DNA of 64,000 nt. Origin: Panulirus ornatus. Its lineage: Eukaryota; Arthropoda; Malacostraca; Decapoda; Palinuridae. Location: positions 15,934,307 through 15,998,306 of the forward strand of contig NC_092228.1 of NCBI RefSeq assembly GCF_036320965.1, given 5' to 3'. Below the pieces are notes generated by a model. That model did not search any database. It was given only the letters and a program-made list of their open reading frames with translations, and had not been told where the DNA came from. The position numbers and the translations under genes were made by a program. This document shows, one piece after another, positions 59,743-64,000 of this stretch. Position 1 is the first letter of the stretch. Every line of letters begins with the position of its first letter.

Positions 59743-60030
59743 GGTGAGTCCCCTTTTCCTTCCTGCGTGTTGCCATGATTCCACTTTCCCTCCTCCTTCC
59801 CTTTGGTCTTCTCCCTCTCCGCGTCGTAGGTTCTGATTCTCGTGTCTGCGCGTCTATTAATCTTGACTTGACTCACGCATCTCGTTCTTCGACCTCTGAC
59901 GTCACCGTTGCTGCAAGCTCTCCCAGTCAGTTCTTAGTCGCTTCTCCAATCCGTTAGTTATTCTCTCTCCAATCAGTTCCTAACGCTGTCCAATCTCTTC
60001 CTATTGCCTCTCCAATGCGTCTCTAAGTAC
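59111..60030. repeat. C/T-rich low-complexity region with two (TC)n tracts
   Basis: (TC)n at about 59365-59428 and 59683-59741 within a C/T-rich block. Open frames are Ser/Leu/Pro repeats, not genes. Confidence 0.88.
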
Positions 60031-60038
60031 ATCTCCAG

Positions 60039-60039
<1 letters not shown>

Positions 60040-60087
<48 letters not shown>

Positions 60088-60099
60088 TTTTTTTTAATA
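60040..60099. repeat. (TA)n then poly-T at LINE 3' end
   Basis: About 30 bp of TA and about 25 T. On the minus strand this is the poly-A end of LINE copy 7. Confidence 0.94.
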
Positions 60100-61719
60100 C
60101 TTTGTCGCTGTCTCCCGCGTTTGCGAGGTAGCGCAAGGAAACAGACGAAAGAAATGGCCCAACCCCCCCCCCCCCCATACACATGTACATACACACGTCC
60201 ACACACGCAAATATACATACCTACACAGCTTTCCATGGTTTACCCCAGACGCTTCACATGCCTTGATTCAATCCACTGACAGCACGTCAACCCCTGTATA
60301 CCACATCGCTCCAATTCACTCTATTCCTTGCCCTCCTTTCACCCTCCTGCATGTTCAGGCCCCGATCACACAAAATCCTTTTCACTCCATCTTTCCACCT
60401 CCAATTTGGTCTCCCTCTTCTCCTCGTTCCCTCCACCTCCGACACATATATCCTCTTGGTCAATCTTTCCTCACTCATTCTCTCCATGTGCCCAAACCAT
60501 TTCAAAACACCCTCTTCTGCTCTCTCAACCACGCTCTTTTTATTTCCACACATCTCTCTTACCCTTACGTTACTTACTCGATCAAACCACCTCACACCAC
60601 ACATTGTCCTCAAACATCTCATTTCCAGCACATCCATCCTCCTGCGCACAACTCTATCCATAGCCCACGCCTCGCAACCATACAACATTGTTGGAACTAC
60701 TATTCCTTCAAACATACCCATTTTTGCTTTCCGGGATAATGTTCTCGACTTCCACACATTTTTCAAGGCTCCCAAAATTTTCGCCCCCTCCCCCACCCTA
60801 TGATCCACTTCCGCTTCCATGGTTCCATCCGCTGACAGATCCACTCCCAGATATCTAAAACACTTCACTTCCTCCAGCCTCTCACCATTCAAACTCACCT
60901 CCCAATTGACTTGACCCTCAACCCTACTGTACCTAATAACCTTGCTCTTATTGACATTTACTCTTAACTTTCTTCTTCCACACACTTTACCAAACTCCGT
61001 CACCAGCTTCTGCAGTTTCTCACATGAATCCGCCACCAGCGCTGTATCATCAGCGAACAACAACTGACTCACTTCCCAAGCTCTCTCATCCCCAACAGAC
61101 TTCATACTTGCCCCTCTTTCCAAAACTCTTGCATTTACCTCCCTAACAACCCCATCCATAAACAAATTAAACAACCATGGAGACATCACACACCCCTGCC
61201 GCAAACCTACATTCACTGAGAACCAATCACTTTCCTCTCTTCCTACACGTACACATGCCTTACATCCTCGATAAAAACTTTTCACTGCTTCTAACAACTT
61301 GCCTCCCACACCATATATTCTTAATACCTTCCACAGAGCATCTCTATCAACTCTATCATATGCCTTCTCCAGATCCATAAATGCTACATACAAATCCATT
61401 TGCTTTTCTAAGTATTTCTCACATACATTCTTCAAAGCAAACACCTGATCCACACATCCTCTACCACTTCTGAAACCACACTGCTCTTCCCCAATCTGAT
61501 GCTCTGTACATGCCTTCACCCTCTCAATCAATACCCTCCCATATAATTTACCAGGAATACTCAACAAACTTATACCTCTGTAATTTGAGCACTCACTCTT
61601 ATCCCCTTTGCCTTTGTACAATGGCACTATGCAAGCATTCCGCCAATCCTCAGGCACCTCACCATGAGTCATACATACATTAAATAACCTTACCAACCAG
61701 TCAACAATACAGTCACCCC

Positions 61720-61722
<3 letters not shown>
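60100..61722 (-). mobile_element. RTE-like LINE, copy 7, best-preserved reading frame
   Basis: The minus-strand frame 61696-60287 is open for 469 codons. In order: PEDWRNACIVPLYKGKGDK, CSNYRGISLLSIPGKLYG, EEQCGFRSGRGCVDQVFAL (the frame lost in copies 1 and 2), LEKAYDRVDRDALW, NVGLRQGCVMSPWLFNLFMD (conserved Arg kept), SQLLFADDTALVADSCEK with catalytic FADD, KCFRYLGVDLSADGTMEAE, then LYGCEAWAMDR and GRPNWRWKDGVKRILCD. Most RT motifs are therefore intact. The endonuclease and first RT segments are missing because the element is 5'-truncated at about 61722, where it meets a (TA)n tract. Its 3' UTR is the short form. Few substitutions separate it from copies 3 and 6, which suggests a recent insertion. 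It cannot retrotranspose alone. Confidence 0.9.

Positions 61723-61781
<59 letters not shown>
61723..61781. repeat. (TA)n microsatellite, ~59 bp
   Basis: It meets the 5' truncation point of LINE copy 7. Confidence 0.97.
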
Positions 61782-61785
<4 letters not shown>

Positions 61786-61821
61786 TGTAGTGAGGTCACA
61801 GTGATGCGCGTGATCTGGTAT

Positions 61822-61934
61822 ATGCAGATAACCACGAGGAAAAAATGAAACACGACAAGTCCCAAGCGCAAGATGTAATTACACGAAAGTGCACTTGGGG
61901 ACCTAACCCCTTTCATTTTTCCTCGCGGTTATCA

Positions 61935-61936
<2 letters not shown>
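61822..61936. mobile_element. Foldback element, short diverged copy 2
   Basis: GCAGATAACCACGAGGAAAA on the left pairs with TTTTCCTCGCGGTTATCAGC on the right. The inner part ATGAAACACGACAAG and ACACGAAAGTGCACTTGGG matches the arms of the 34573 element. It is about 115 bp in all and abuts (TA)n on the right. Confidence 0.7.

Positions 61937-61992
<56 letters not shown>
61937..61992. repeat. (TA)n microsatellite, ~54 bp
   Basis: It lies between a foldback element and a LINE 3' UTR fragment. Confidence 0.96.
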
Positions 61993-62340
<348 letters not shown>

Positions 62341-62754
62341 AGAAGGACGACAATCGATACTGCAAACCCCAGGTCGACCCAGTTGTCGAACATCCCCCCC
62401 TCCCCAAGCCTCCAGGACGAGTTCACTCACGCCCCGCAGACTTGGTCAAGAAGGACGTCCCTCCCTCCCACTTAACGGGGGTCATGGTGGAAGAGGCCTT
62501 CGACTACCCACCCTTCCTTCTTCCTCCTCCTCCTCCTCTCCCTTAACCCCCATCTCTCTTCACGGAGGCTACCAACCTCCCCTGTCGAGTGCGTGTAATG
62601 TCCCGCCCAGGCCAGAGCATGTGGAGGAGGGGGTTGGGTTGGTGGATGATAATAAAGCGATTCAACTAATTAATTTACCCCTCTGGTAATGGCCTGACCC
62701 AACCCGGAGCCCCACCAGCATCCTCGCCATTCTCTTTTAACAACAACGAACTCC

Positions 62755-62880
62755 TCCACCCCCGTGACTCCTCCACCCCCATGACTCCTCCACCCCCGTG
62801 ATTCCTCCACCCCGTGACTCTTCCACCTCGTGACTCTTCCACCTTGTGACTCCTCCACCCCGTGACTCGTCCACCCCGTC
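62755..62880. repeat. ~17-bp minisatellite (GTGACTCCTCCACCCC)
   Basis: About seven units with one- or two-base variation. Confidence 0.9.
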
Positions 62881-62924
62881 TAGTGTGGTAACTAATTTAT
62901 CTAATGATGACCCCGTGAGCATGA

Positions 62925-63035
62925 CCCGTACGGTACGATCTTGCAGGCACGACGGTACGACCCCTTGAGCACGAAGGTACGACCCCCTGAGCACGACGGT
63001 GCTACCCTTGAGCATGACGGTACGACCCTAGACCC
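62925..63035. repeat. ~23-bp minisatellite (CCTTGAGCACGACGGTACGA)
   Basis: Reverse complement relative of the array at 46766-46925 (shared CCTTGAGCACGA). About four units. Confidence 0.88.
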
Positions 63036-63718
<683 letters not shown>

Positions 63719-63797
<79 letters not shown>

Positions 63798-63802
63798 ATA
63801 TA
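63719..63802. repeat. (TA)n microsatellite, ~84 bp
   Basis: One TATTATA interruption. Right border of foldback copy 3. Confidence 0.97.
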
Positions 63803-64000
63803 AACCCAGTTAATCAGATTCTAAGTTATGCAAACTAGCAGGCATATCATATGCCAGGACGCCAACTCTTATCAAAATATATTATGCATTCACATTATAC
63901 AAATGTAACATCGTACAAAAAATAAAACACAACAAGATCTATTATGACCACAAAAAATTACTACTACTACCACTTATAGTACCACCACTACTACTACTAC
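63803..64000. other. AT-rich end of window, (CTA)n at the edge
   Basis: ACTACTACTACC-type repeats begin at about 63959 and run off the window. Confidence 0.7.

Overview
This window looks like nuclear DNA from an arthropod, most likely a decapod crustacean. It has a split protein-coding gene with multi-kilobase introns, retrotransposons whose protein sequence resembles elements I know from decapod genomes, and very dense long microsatellites, mostly (TA)n, (GT)n and (GA)n, plus minisatellites. I see no bacterial operons, phage, CRISPR or rRNA. The species call is inference and cannot be tested here.

The only host gene I can support is on the minus strand. Four exons (39333-39199, 36054-35951, 33864-33621, 30447-30335) join in frame with canonical splice sites and matching phases, giving 596 nt of coding sequence. 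The last exon ends in a lysine-rich stretch followed by DPNEPQ, the start of the HMG box in the TOX family. The gene continues beyond both sides of the visible exons. The rest of the HMG box would lie at coordinates below 30335, and I did not find it. The introns hold a 44-bp minisatellite of about 36 units, two ~31-bp minisatellites that closely flank one exon, and a near-perfect 358-bp palindrome.

The rest is repeat landscape. 1-5717: two head-to-tail copies, 2,933 bp apart, of a 5'-truncated non-LTR retrotransposon (APE endonuclease plus reverse transcriptase, probably RTE-like). 20739-23108: a nest of fragments of the same LINE mixed with a short dispersed repeat, here called the TA-box unit. 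44856-45843 and 60102-62117: further minus-strand LINE copies, including the best preserved 469-codon reading frame. 54743-57390: two other, heavily decayed LINE reverse transcriptases in tandem. 34573-34971, 61822-61936 and 63459-63720: three foldback elements of one family. 44703-44757 and 62237-62340: two fragments with a tRNA-like B box. 5800-20700 and 23280-29680 are mostly unique, AT-rich sequence without a recognisable gene; a few higher-complexity stretches there may be conserved non-coding elements.

Three themes stand out. (1) TA-box units, foldbacks, tRNA-like fragments and several LINE ends sit directly against (TA)n tracts, often on both sides. (2) The TA-box unit shares its 3' box with the LINE, as expected if it borrows the LINE's retrotransposition machinery. 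(3) Several junctions and duplications (2,933-bp LINE tandem, 22,210 chimera, doubled 3' UTR) show recombination or template switching between these families.
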